From Rhynchopus euleeides (taxonomy: Eukaryota; Euglenozoa; Diplonemea; Diplonemida; Diplonemidae), in assembly GCA_963210315.1 (NCBI GenBank), contig OY723306.1:310001-374000 (forward strand): 64,000 nt of DNA. Reading direction: 5' to 3'. The notes below the pieces were generated by a model. The model was not told where the DNA came from, did not search any database, and saw only the letters and a program-made list of their open reading frames with translations. The translations under genes were made by a program, and so were the position numbers. Of this stretch, positions 9,650 to 18,705 are shown piece by piece (position 1 is the first letter of the stretch; each line of letters starts with the position of its first letter).

Positions 9650-10401
9650 CACAATGTGCGAAGTGACGCAAGAGTTCACGCGCCTATTTCAGGGGGGGGT
9701 GCAAGCCGCTGTCGATGCCACGTCATCGTCCGCCAAGCTATACCCCCAACTCGTCAATCATGGGGGAGGTCCTGCACCCCCAAGGAAGATAAGGATAAAC
9801 CCCCACCCCCAGCCCCGCGACCCCACCCCGCGCTTCGCGCGGGGTGGGGGTGGGGTCGCGGGGCCGCGCTTCGCGCGGCCCCCCGCGCAACAGTGCCAGC
9901 AGGGGATGTGCTGTCCTGGCGCTGGACGCGGAGGGCGGTGGGGGCGCCGGGGGGGGGTGGCGACTGGCCGATGGCCAGGGGTGCTGCGCGTTCCCGCGCG
10001 CTCAAAAAACGATGCGCAAGGGGGCTGGTAAAGTGTGGGCGCGAACCCGACCCGGGAGGCGCGCGTACTGGGGACAACTGCCGAGGCGGGCCGAGCGGGG
10101 TGTGGTCCAAAGCTGGCGGCACGCGAGAGGGACTGACTGGGCGACGGGAGGGGAAGGAGTTGGGGCGGGCAGCTGCAACGCGAGGCGCAGTCGGAATTGG
10201 TGCACACCTTCGAGGTCACCGAAAAGGCTGCCGCGGGGCGGGAGCGGATCACCGACGCGTTTGTTGACTTCTGGCACGGGATCCAGGGCGGCTGCCTGTC
10301 ACGAAGTAGTCTGCCGGCTGTTCCTGTGGAAGCTCAGCGGGGACACCGGCGGCGACTACGCCGGAAAGCTGGTGACAGTGCTGCACGGGCATGAAGGGTA
10401 A
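9650..10401 (+). pseudogene. Second frame-broken coding remnant inside the transposon
   Basis: Protein-like pieces in different plus-strand frames include CEVTQEFTRLFQGGVQAAVD near 9656, HTFEVTEKAAAGRERITDAF near 10203-10262, and CRLFLWKLSGDTGGDYAGKL running to a stop at 10399-10401. They are separated by GC-rich hairpin DNA. The pattern fits a degraded transposon gene of unknown family, and a chance reading of GC-rich DNA cannot be excluded for any one piece. Confidence 0.25.
9801..9881. repeat. GC-rich double hairpin
   Basis: Two adjacent stem-loops are visible. The first pairs CCCCGCGACCCCACCCCGCG (from 9813) with CGCGGGGTGGGG and the following TCGCGGGG around a CTTCG loop. The second pairs GGGCCGCGC with GCGCGGCCC around TTC (9861-9881). 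They sit in the middle of the terminal-repeat transposon. Confidence 0.6.
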
Positions 10402-10703
10402 AGGGGGTGCGAACGAGACGGAGGAGCACAGCGCAGGGGCGCGGTAGAGATGTGTGTGACGAGGGCGCGGGTGTCAAAGCTGTGCTTCCTGAGTGGCGGA
10501 GCTGGCGGAGGTAGGCACTGGTAGGCGTGAGGCGACGGCGGGCCGGACGACGCCGTCGAAACCCCGGGATACCTCCCTCGAGGTGGCGACGGGCAACGGG
10601 ACGGAAGCCTCAGTTGGTTGCAGCAGGAGGGACGGAGCACTGCGATCGCCGAAAAGCCACTTCGTGACTGCGACGGAGTGGGGGAGGAAGGCGGCCTGGG
10701 GGT

Positions 10704-10997
10704 ATGACACAGTGTGCTAGAAGCCTGGGGGGGCATGACACAGTGTGTTAGAAGCCTGGGGGGGCATGACACAGTGTGCTGGAAGCCTGGGGGGGCATGA
10801 CACAGTGTGCTAGAAGCCTGGGGGGGCATGACACACTGTGCTGGAAGCCTGGGGGGGCATGACACAGTGTGCTGGAAGCCTGGGGGGGCATGACACAGTG
10901 TGTTAGAAGCCTGGGGGGGCATGACACAGTGTGCTGGAAGCCTGGGGGGGCATGACACACTGTGCTGGAAGCCTGGGGGGGCATGACACAGTGTGTA
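10704..10997 (+). repeat. 31-bp tandem repeat, about 9.5 copies
   Basis: The unit, read in two parts as ATGACACAGTGTGCTAGAAG and CCTGGGGGGGC, is repeated head to tail from 10704 to about 10997. Copies differ mainly at CTAG/CTGG/TTAG and at CACAGTG/CACACTG. It carries the GACACA motif that is also scattered through the right end of the transposon (11140-11255), so it may be an expanded subterminal repeat. The open frame reading through it on the minus strand is a product of the repeat. Confidence 0.9.
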
Positions 10998-11516
10998 AGG
11001 ACCACGTGGGAGTATGTCACTTTGGAGCCAGTTTTGTGTGGAACCCAATTTTTTCACCTCTGCCAGGAATTTCTTTTCGAGATTTTTCGCAAATTTTGCA
11101 TTGTCCCCAACACCCCTGTGTCACGGGACCTTCGCTCTGAGTCAGTGACACACAGTGACACAGAGCGAAGGCTTGGCGGCGTTTTTCCCGATTTCGCCTA
11201 AGGTGAAAAAAACCGCCTGTGTGACACACTGACACAATTTGACACAGTTTGACACAGAGCGAAGGCCCCCTCTAGGTTCTGGCAGACATGCAAGCCCACA
11301 ACAGCGGAGGCGCCTGTGATTTGCAGGACACCACCTCGGGTGGGTTTTCGGTGTGTGTGTACGTCGGGCCGCTCCCGACAGAGGTTGGCGAAGTAAGCAC
11401 AAGAGCAGAAAGAGCATGAAGAAGTGGTTTGGGGGGGTGGGGTGGGGTGGGGTGGGGTGAGCGGAACGCTGTCAGACGCGCCCCCCACCCTGCCTGGCTG
11501 GTCTCCAGGAAGCTGC

Positions 11517-14500
11517 CTAAGACTCGCCCTGCTCCTGCTCGTCGGGCTTGCCCTTCGGCTGTGCAGGTGCTGCAGGGGCAACCTGGTGCTTCTTTGGTGG
11601 GCTGGCATCGGCAACCTTGGCGCCACCCTTCAGCGCTGTCGCGTGCTTCATCTTTGCACGGTAGTCTGCCTCAAGCGCAGCAACTTCCTTGAACTGTGCG
11701 GAGGAACGGAGAGGTGGCATGGGGGTTTGAACACTATCTTCCACAGAGCATATTCTACAGCGAGGATATCATCTTGTGTTCCGATCGCATGATGCACACA
11801 CAAGGGAGAATGCGTGGAAATGGCTGTGTTGCTCGACTCGACTGGCGTGCCGTGGTGCCGTGCATATTGTGCGGACAGAACACAACAGGGCCCCTTCCCC
11901 CAGACAGCCCCCTTTCACCTCAACACTACACCCACCCTGAGAGGCCCATCACATACGTTGTCCATCAGCTTGGCAAGCGACGGGGGGACGTACGGCACGT
12001 ACGAGTCCCCGCAGTCTCCTGCACGGTCTTCGTCAACCAGGGAGCACCTGTCGGCAGGCGGCGGTGTTGGGCATGGTATGGATGGTGTGATGTGGTGTAC
12101 ACAGTGAGCCCCCACCACAGAGGCAGTGGTAGTATCAGAAAGACTTGGGGTTGCGTTCTTGATGCAGCACAAGGCCGCGCAGCAGCTGTTGAAGGAGGAG
12201 GAGACGGAGAGGCGAGCGAAGGAGCATGCGACTTGCATCTGGCCGCCACCACCGTGCCTGCGGGTAAGAACCCGGACACGCACGAGTGCCCAACACCTCT
12301 GCCGTGAAGAACACCGAGAAGAAGAAGAAGAGAACGCCGTTCGGGAAGCTCTTTAAGGGTGGGGGGCGCAACACCAGCAATCGCGCCGCCATCGACAGGG
12401 TGAATTTTAGTGCAATACGAAAAGGCGATAAGATGACATGTACGAAGCGTTGCTGCAGATTCTTGCGGCACTGACACTTCCCATGAGGGCACAGTGTGAC
12501 GATCGTAAGACAATTCACACGATGACTATCCCACTCCCACTGTGCATATCAGCTGTGCTATGGGTGGCGACATATAGGTGGCGATGTGCCAGCAAGGCAG
12601 GCACGGCCATGCAGATGCATACATGAAGACCGTTGTGATGCAGGTGTCGTAGCAGTTCATTACGATAACAGAGATGACGAACGTGATGCACAGCACGAAG
12701 AACAGCGGGAACAGCCCCTGCATGAGGAAGTGTGGTGTGGTGTGTGTGCCAAGACAAGGTGGAGGCAGAGCTCCCTCATCAGGGCTCGCTCGGTGTGAAC
12801 CCTCCAATTCACACAATAGCTGGACGATGCACGGTGCGTGTGTGTTGTGTGGACACACAACGCTCCACACCCAGCTCATTTGGCTACTATTTGTCCACAG
12901 AGCTGTGCCCACAACGCAGGAAACTGTGCCCGTGCAAACCCTTGAAACATCACCCCACACAACCGGCACGTGTAGTGTTTTTGTGATGGAGGACTTTCCC
13001 ATCGGCTTTTCTCTCATGATCTCCTCATCTCCTTCAGATCTGCACAACACCCACACACAGGGCTCGCCATACCGACTCGATCTCCTCGTCATCTGTGAGG
13101 CTCTTCTGGTCCAGCAGCACCATCCCGACGTAGACGTTTGCCGCGCAGATAAACAGCTTCAGCAGGAACATCACCACCTCACCCATCGCAGTGAGGACGG
13201 CAACACGTGCGATGTTGGCCATCATGAAGAGAAGGGCCTTCGCAGCACTCCTGCAGAAATTCCACCCGAAGATGCCCGTGATGATGAAGGCGTTCTTATT
13301 GATGATCTTCACCAGCCTCTCCATGTAAGCGAGGAAGCAGTGTATGCAGCACTTCAGCACCTTGAAGGAGACGTTCTCCCGCACCTCCTCTGGCAGCTGC
13401 TGTTCGATGTACAGCAGCACGGCGCGGACGAACTGGATGATGGCGATCAGGAGCGCCCCGAAGATCAACGTGCCCAGGTGGTACCTCAACATCCTGTAAA
13501 ATGCATTCTTCATCGCGAAGACAGGGGTGGATTTGCTCTTCTCCCCAGAAGCGATCTCTGCCGTCGAGGCACTCCAGAACCAGAGGATGACCACACCGGA
13601 TATGACGAAGAACGCCATCGCGATGAACAGCTGGACAGTCCACAGGAACCCGAACAGATTGTAGAGGTGCATATACCTAATAATCACATCGGGATCATTG
13701 AGAAGGGTCCCATTCCGGGCGTCAGACGTTGTGATGTTTTCCCCCAGGATGTTGTTGATGTCAATCGTGTCGGTGATCCCGCTGGTGTCGGCCCCTGTGA
13801 GGTTCCCAATCCCACCCACGACCCTGCCCGTCACGTCTTGATAGACGGGTGCCGCCACATCGGTGAAGGTGTCGGTGGTGACGTCCTGCACGGTCTGAAT
13901 ATGCACTGCCAGAACCAAAAACCACACAAGCCACCCCACGACAAAGAGGAACATCAGCGGCGGGATGATGAGCACGCTGGGAGACGAGAAGAGTGCCATG
14001 CTGGCCTGCTCCAGCACAGCAATCGCAATACGAATCCTGTTGATCAACCAGCACATCAAGACAAGGTAGATGACAGAGGCTGTCCAGAAGATATACGAGA
14101 ATACGCGCCATGTCATGACCTGCCTGTCGTGCGACTCATCACCCGGGAGGGTCACGTCCTCAAGGCTGTTGGCATAGAAGTGGCAGGCGCAGCCCGCAGC
14201 AACCAACACAGCGAGGATGAGGAGGAGGATGAAGTAGACGATTGGCTTCAGCAGGATCCTCACCAGGATAAGCCATATGAAGGAGATGATGATTGCCGTG
14301 AAGGCACTGATCACCAGCACCCGCCAGCTCGCCTTCACTTCGGCAAAACCGTCGGAAAGATACCTCCCAGCGGAAGTGGATTTCGCCAGCGCCTTCAGCT
14401 TGCTTGCAGCAGCTGCGCCCTGCTCCCTGTCGTTCGACAGGGGGACACACCGGTGCACCATCGGGTTCGACCTGTAGATCACAGAGAAGCAGTTAAAGCT

Positions 14501-15433
14501 CTGCACCAGAAGGGTCACCTCTGCCGCCTTAGTGAGCAGCTCCCTTTCGCGAGGGGTGCATGGCCTCGCCTCGGGGAAGCGGAATTTCCCTTCCAGCCGG
14601 GTGAAGGTCGTGCTCGCCGCGCCGAACATCCTCTCGCGCCAGTTGCAGTCAATCACACCACCCAGCGGGTCCAGCACCCCGATCGGCACGTTGGGCCACT
14701 GTGACTGCACCCTCGCAATGGTGCCGGTGATGCCGCTTCCCAGATCAGGCGAGATGCTGTTGGGAAACATCGCGTTAACCTCCGCAACCTCTGTGGCGTT
14801 CATCTCGAAAATCTTGTTGTTATCCCCCCACTCCGGTGGGGGAGGGTAAGTGTGCCAAGCGAGACCCGACGCCTCGAAGACATCCTGGTGCACCCAGTCG
14901 TTGTTGCAGACGATGTCGCCAGGCTCGGGGCATGCTTTGACGCAGACCCCATACGTCAGTTTGTATTGCGGCTTCGGGACAAACCACTCTGGGTACTGCG
15001 CGCGGGGGAAACGGTCGCCGCAGATCTCATCCCGGAAGTCGTTTGGCATGAGCAGTCGCTTCGGCTCGCCCTTATCCAGGGCAACGGTGGCGAGGATCAC
15101 CCAACCCGCAACGAAGATGAGGAAGAGGAGGATGCAGGGGCAGTCGGTGCAGCCCCTGTCCCTGTCGAGGTCCGGCTGCCCGTCAGGCCCCAGTTTGATA
15201 GCACTCTCGATCTCCCGCAGCTTCTCCTTCGGGACTGTTATGGATGCCATGCCCTGGCCTCCCGACGGGACATACTCCACAACCCACTCCTTCCCGGCGC
15301 ACATCCCCAGGCTGTTGACCTCCTTGATCTCGCATGGCAGCCACAGCCCCGTCTCCCCCTCTAGGACCTGCGCATTCTTATCGCCCACCCCCGGCTGGAA
15401 GGCCCCGCCGCAGCATCCCGTGCCCTTCCCCAT
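11517..15433 (-). CDS. SLC44A: Choline transporter-like protein (SLC44/CTL family), four exons
   Basis: Predicted multi-pass membrane protein of the CTL/SLC44 family, whose members move choline or related substrates across the plasma or organelle membrane. Exons on the minus strand are 13073-15433, 12623-12717, 11957-12047 and 11517-11693, giving 907 aa; phases match at every junction. The N-terminus MGKGTGCC could be acylated. A family signature RGCTDCPC lies at 93-100 just before TM1 (about 98-119), followed by GEPKRLLMP. A large loop of about 250 residues precedes the C-terminal TM cluster, which starts near 372. The family motif LLDQKSLTDDEEI ends exon 1, the last TM is in exon 2, and the PPSLAKLMDN region is in exon 3. 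Exon 4 adds a Lys/Ala/Pro-rich tail of about 58 residues that I do not recognise. The substrate is not proven. An exact second copy is at 51268-55184. Confidence 0.88.
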
Positions 15434-17151
15434 GCTGAGGCTGTGGGAGGGGGGGCGCGGCTACTGGCGGTGGAAGAGAGTGTGGGGAGGGTGTGCAGCG
15501 CACTGCGGGACGCAGGCCGGAGGCCGCCCCAGCCGTGGGGGATGGACCAGGCTGGCAGGGATGGAACAGCAGCACAGCCAGCACCCTGCCCAAATTGCAC
15601 CTGGAGGGGGTGTGTGGCGGGGTGGTGGGTGATGGGTGGTGGGTGTGTGTGTGTGGTTATGAAGTGTCAAGGCATATCACCTCCCATTTGAGCATCGCAC
15701 ACCCGAAGGGGTGTGTGTGCAGGGTGCCAGAAGATACACTACCGAAGGTAGTGTACGCTGTGCCTTGCCTTGCCCTGTTGACAAGAAAAGGGAGTGGCGG
15801 GGGTGTGGGGGTGGGAGGGCGTCAGTGGCTGGTTCCGGAAACTTTGCGTCTGCAAATCAGAAAGGGGAGAGAAGAACCAGCGGGTATTCGTCGATCGCGA
15901 GAACACCCCACCCGCCTGCTGCGGGTGTGGTGTGTCCTGCATGATCTGCATAGCAAAGTTTCCTGCGTTGTTAGCACAACTCCAAAAGAACAAAATACCC
16001 CCCCACGCCCCCACTCCCCGCGCCTCGCAGGCCGGTGGCACCTTACCCTCTTCAGCTGTTGGGGTGGCTGCCAAGGACCAGGACAGGGGGTGGTTGGGGC
16101 AGGGAGAGTCTGGGTGGGTAGCATGTGTGTGATTCCGTGTTCATTTCCTGAAATAAAATCGAGGAAAAGCCGTGTGGACACGCCCCGCCGTCTCGGGCAG
16201 AACATCAAGACAAGGGAACAAAAGAACGGGGGTGTGTGTGCGTGCTGCAGTGCTACTGTGCAGCCAAATGGGAGCCAAATGTGGGGGCAACCCAGGTCCG
16301 GATTTTGCCCCACTGCGCCATACACTCTTTATTTGGGTGGAATGAACCCTCTGCACACACGCCCCAAAATGGACGAATGAGAACACCCCACCAAGGTCAA
16401 GACCCTCTTGCGTGTGTGGCCTGTGTCTCGGACGGCACAGCGCATTCTCGCCAGGAGGCGTTACTACAGTCGTGTTCATATTCAGACAAAACAAACAGCT
16501 CAGAACGGCTGGCACCCGCTGCTCCCCGAAAATACCCAGCGTGGTCAGGAAAACAGTGACACCAACCTGTCTTGCGGAGGCTTTCTGCCTTTCTTCACAC
16601 ACCCCCCCCCGTCATATGTCGGGAAACACCGAAAGGTGTGTGCTGCCCTAACAGCCAGCACATGCCCCAGAGAGCTAGCAGTGCATCGGGCAAGAGGGAT
16701 AAAGGGGCAGGGCAGAGGGGGCAAGGTGGAATAATAAGTGGTTTGGGATGGTGTGCGTTGGCGCCTGAGCACTGCAGAGTATTAACAAGGCAGCGCAGAG
16801 TGATGAAGAGAGTCAGAGAGGGCGCAGGGGGAGATGAAGGGAGGGGTGGGGTGGGGTGTTGGTCACAGTCGTTGGGAAGTGCGAGCCCTTCCGACTGTTA
16901 CCACTGGTGTGAGGTGGGGGGCGTGGTGGCAGGTCAGCAGCACAGCACCCTTCAATAATAAAATAGCGGGGCCATGTTCTTCCCACCTGATTTTGACCAG
17001 CGCCCCGAGTTTGGCGGAGTTTGGGCGGCATTATTGGCCAAAAAACACGATTTGTCAAATCAGCTGTTCTTCACCCGAAGGCGCATGAAAAGGAGGGTCA
17101 CACCTCAGGCCATGTATCGACACCACAGGAGAGTGAAGGCATCAAACACCA
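15434..17151. other. Intergenic DNA between SLC44-like and metalloprotease genes
   Basis: Both flanking genes are on the minus strand, so this holds the metalloprotease 3' region and the SLC44 promoter. I see GT-rich repeats near 15640-15660, a 12-bp inverted repeat with ACACTACCGAAGGTAGTGT near 15733-15752, and a minus-strand AATAAA at 16328-16333 that is far from the metalloprotease stop. No supported gene is present. Confidence 0.55.
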
Positions 17152-18705
17152 TCAGGCAGTGAACAGGAAGCGCTGTCCCTTCCGCCCTGGAGCACAGTCT
17201 GCCTGCTTCAGGCTGCCCTTACGCGTCACCTCGACGCACTTCCCGCTGTGCGACGCACGCAGCAGGTAGCGCCCTCCAGCAGCAGGCACCGCCACAAACT
17301 TGTCGGACTGCAGGATGCCGCAGCGCCATGTCACCAGCGGTGCCCCGGCAGCGCGTGAGGCACGCTGCACAGCGAGGCACCGCTCCGACCGCATGTTGAC
17401 CAGCGCGTAGGCCCCACCTCTGGCCTGCAGGCGCCACTGCTGGCTCCGCTTGACAGACGACAGTGGGGACAGGAGCACCTTGCCCTGCGACAGCTGCAGC
17501 ACTTCCTGCGACCCGGACACCGACACGCGGTAGACACGCCCAGCCACCAGCTTGCCGCCGCGCGGCGCGGGTGCCGGCGGGGCGGGGCGCGGCTGCGGCG
17601 AAGGGGGCGAAGGGGGGGACGCGCCGAAGGGGACCGTGTGGCGTGCGTACCCCGACATCCTCTGGAAGTTGCTGCGCCAGCCCCCCGCAACGTCGGCCTT
17701 CCCGCGGATCCCCATCACCTTGCCGTCGAGCCGCACGGCGGGGGTGGAGAAGATGGGCTGCTTCCCGTAGCACATGATGGTGCCGGAGATGCCGTAGCGC
17801 GCGTGCGACCTCACCGCGTCGCCCTTCCCGAGGCAGTGCCTGGCCCCACTCAGGTGCCCTGCCTCGTGTGCGAAGACGTGGATGCCTGCACCGATCAGAA
17901 CAGCGGCACGCCTGCCCCCGCCTTGTGCGACACCCCTGACACCGCCGTCGTTGTTGTATTCCTGCACCGCAAAGGAGATGTCCGCACCGGTGCTGGCCAT
18001 CGCCTTTCCGAACCACTGCACCTGCTGCTGGATGGCCCCCCTCAGCCCAGGGTTCTGGGGGGAGGTCGCCACACCCACCAGGCGGAGGCGCCCGTTTGTC
18101 ACCTTGCTGTTGCGCAGCGCCATGTTGGTCCAGCTGATCAGCGACTGCGCCTTGGCACGGATGTTCCCGGCACGCTTCGCTGCCTTGTCGGAGAACCCGA
18201 TAAACACATCCACGACGTACTGCCCGCTGCGGTCCTTCTCACCCTTCGGCACTGCCACCTGTGCCAGCGTCTCTGCCTCACGCGACTCTTCATCCACCTC
18301 GTCCGCCGTGCCGCCCTCGTCCCCAGCAGGCACAGCTGCCCACACGTGGTGCTCTGCTGGAGGTGCCGCGCGCCCCAGCTGGAAGGCCCTGCCGTCTGCC
18401 GCAGTGAGGAACGCCTCGACAGCCCCGTCGCTGTGGTCCAGCGTCACCAGCAGGTTGGCGTAGCCCGGGTCGTCCAGACTTGCACCGCCTGTGGCGCCAC
18501 CGGCAGCTGCGTGTGCCTCCACAGTCTCCAGGTCTCCGTCGCGCATGCGCGACAGGACATGGTAGGAGAAGACGGTGTCCGATTCGGTGGACACGCGGCC
18601 CCGCTCCCCGCTCTGGAACCGTGCGAACTCGTCCTCCAGCGTGGTGCCGTCCTGCCGCTGTGCCATCACACCGCTTGCAAGCAGGAGCACCGCATAGTGA
18701 AGCAT
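17152..18705 (-). CDS. Secreted metzincin-type zinc metalloprotease with C-terminal beta-trefoil domain
   Basis: Single-exon gene of 517 aa. Residues 1-15 look like a signal peptide (MLHYAVLLLASGVMA), so the product is probably secreted. The catalytic motif HEAGHLSGARH lies at 280-290 and fits the metzincin consensus HExxHxxGxxH: His280, His284 and His290 should bind zinc and Glu281 is the general base. A methionine about 20 residues on (IMCYG, Met311) fits the Met-turn. An acidic, protease-family-typical N-terminal region (about 16-155) is a likely propeptide. A Ser/Pro-rich linker at about 363-381 leads to a domain at about 388-517 with QQWRL-type motifs and repeated Cys, like a ricin-B-type carbohydrate-binding beta-trefoil. 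Overall it resembles M12-like reprolysin/gametolysin-type proteases; the exact family is not resolved. An exact second copy is at 47996-49549. Confidence 0.85.
   Translation of the reverse strand: MLHYAVLLLASGVMAQRQDGTTLEDEFARFQSGERGRVSTESDTVFSYHVLSRMRDGDLETVEAHAAAGGATGGASLDDPGYANLLVTLDHSDGAVEAFLTAADGRAFQLGRAAPPAEHHVWAAVPAGDEGGTADEVDEESREAETLAQVAVPKGEKDRSGQYVVDVFIGFSDKAAKRAGNIRAKAQSLISWTNMALRNSKVTNGRLRLVGVATSPQNPGLRGAIQQQVQWFGKAMASTGADISFAVQEYNNDGGVRGVAQGGGRRAAVLIGAGIHVFAHEAGHLSGARHCLGKGDAVRSHARYGISGTIMCYGKQPIFSTPAVRLDGKVMGIRGKADVAGGWRSNFQRMSGYARHTVPFGASPPSPPSPQPRPAPPAPAPRGGKLVAGRVYRVSVSGSQEVLQLSQGKVLLSPLSSVKRSQQWRLQARGGAYALVNMRSERCLAVQRASRAAGAPLVTWRCGILQSDKFVAVPAAGGRYLLRASHSGKCVEVTRKGSLKQADCAPGRKGQRFLFTA

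Larger units (their letters stand above)
7899..11270. mobile_element. Degenerate DNA transposon with 16-bp terminal inverted repeats and 3-bp TSD
   Basis: The 16-mer GGGGGCCTTCGCTCTG at 7899-7914 is repeated as its exact reverse complement at 11255-11270. The element is flanked on both sides by TCT (7896-7898 and 11271-11273), as expected for a 3-bp target-site duplication. Just inside the left end are GTGAG repeats; inside the right end are many GTGACACA-type repeats and two more copies of the 11-bp core CCTTCGCTCTG (11129-11139 direct, 11160-11170 inverted). A 3-bp TSD with subterminal repeats recalls the CACTA/EnSpm superfamily, but the termini are not CACTA and no transposase is recognisable, so the superfamily is not assigned. 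The interior holds frame-broken coding remnants, a 31-bp tandem array and strong GC hairpins. Confidence 0.6.

Noticed and set aside
10699..10997. CRISPR-like regular array
   Set aside because: Units are head to tail with no unique spacers, and the DNA is eukaryotic. It is a minisatellite.
10356..11057. 233-codon minus-strand ORF and its shadows
   Set aside because: It only reads through the 31-bp tandem repeat and GC-rich DNA; the repeated protein motif is a by-product.
12126..12416. Antisense coding-like segments within SLC44 intron 2 (Lys/Glu-rich ORF and a KNTEKKKKRTPFGKLF stretch)
   Set aside because: Their possible splice donors would be GTAAGA and GTGAAT, unlike the GTATG rule in all supported introns here, and no joined reading frame results. 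Treated as intron sequence.
12674..14704. 676-codon plus-strand ORF opposite the SLC44 gene (mirror 51997-54027)
   Set aside because: It is antisense to the long SLC44 exon, His/Asp-rich because of codon bias, and has no family features. The SLC44 reading has signature motifs and spliced continuation.
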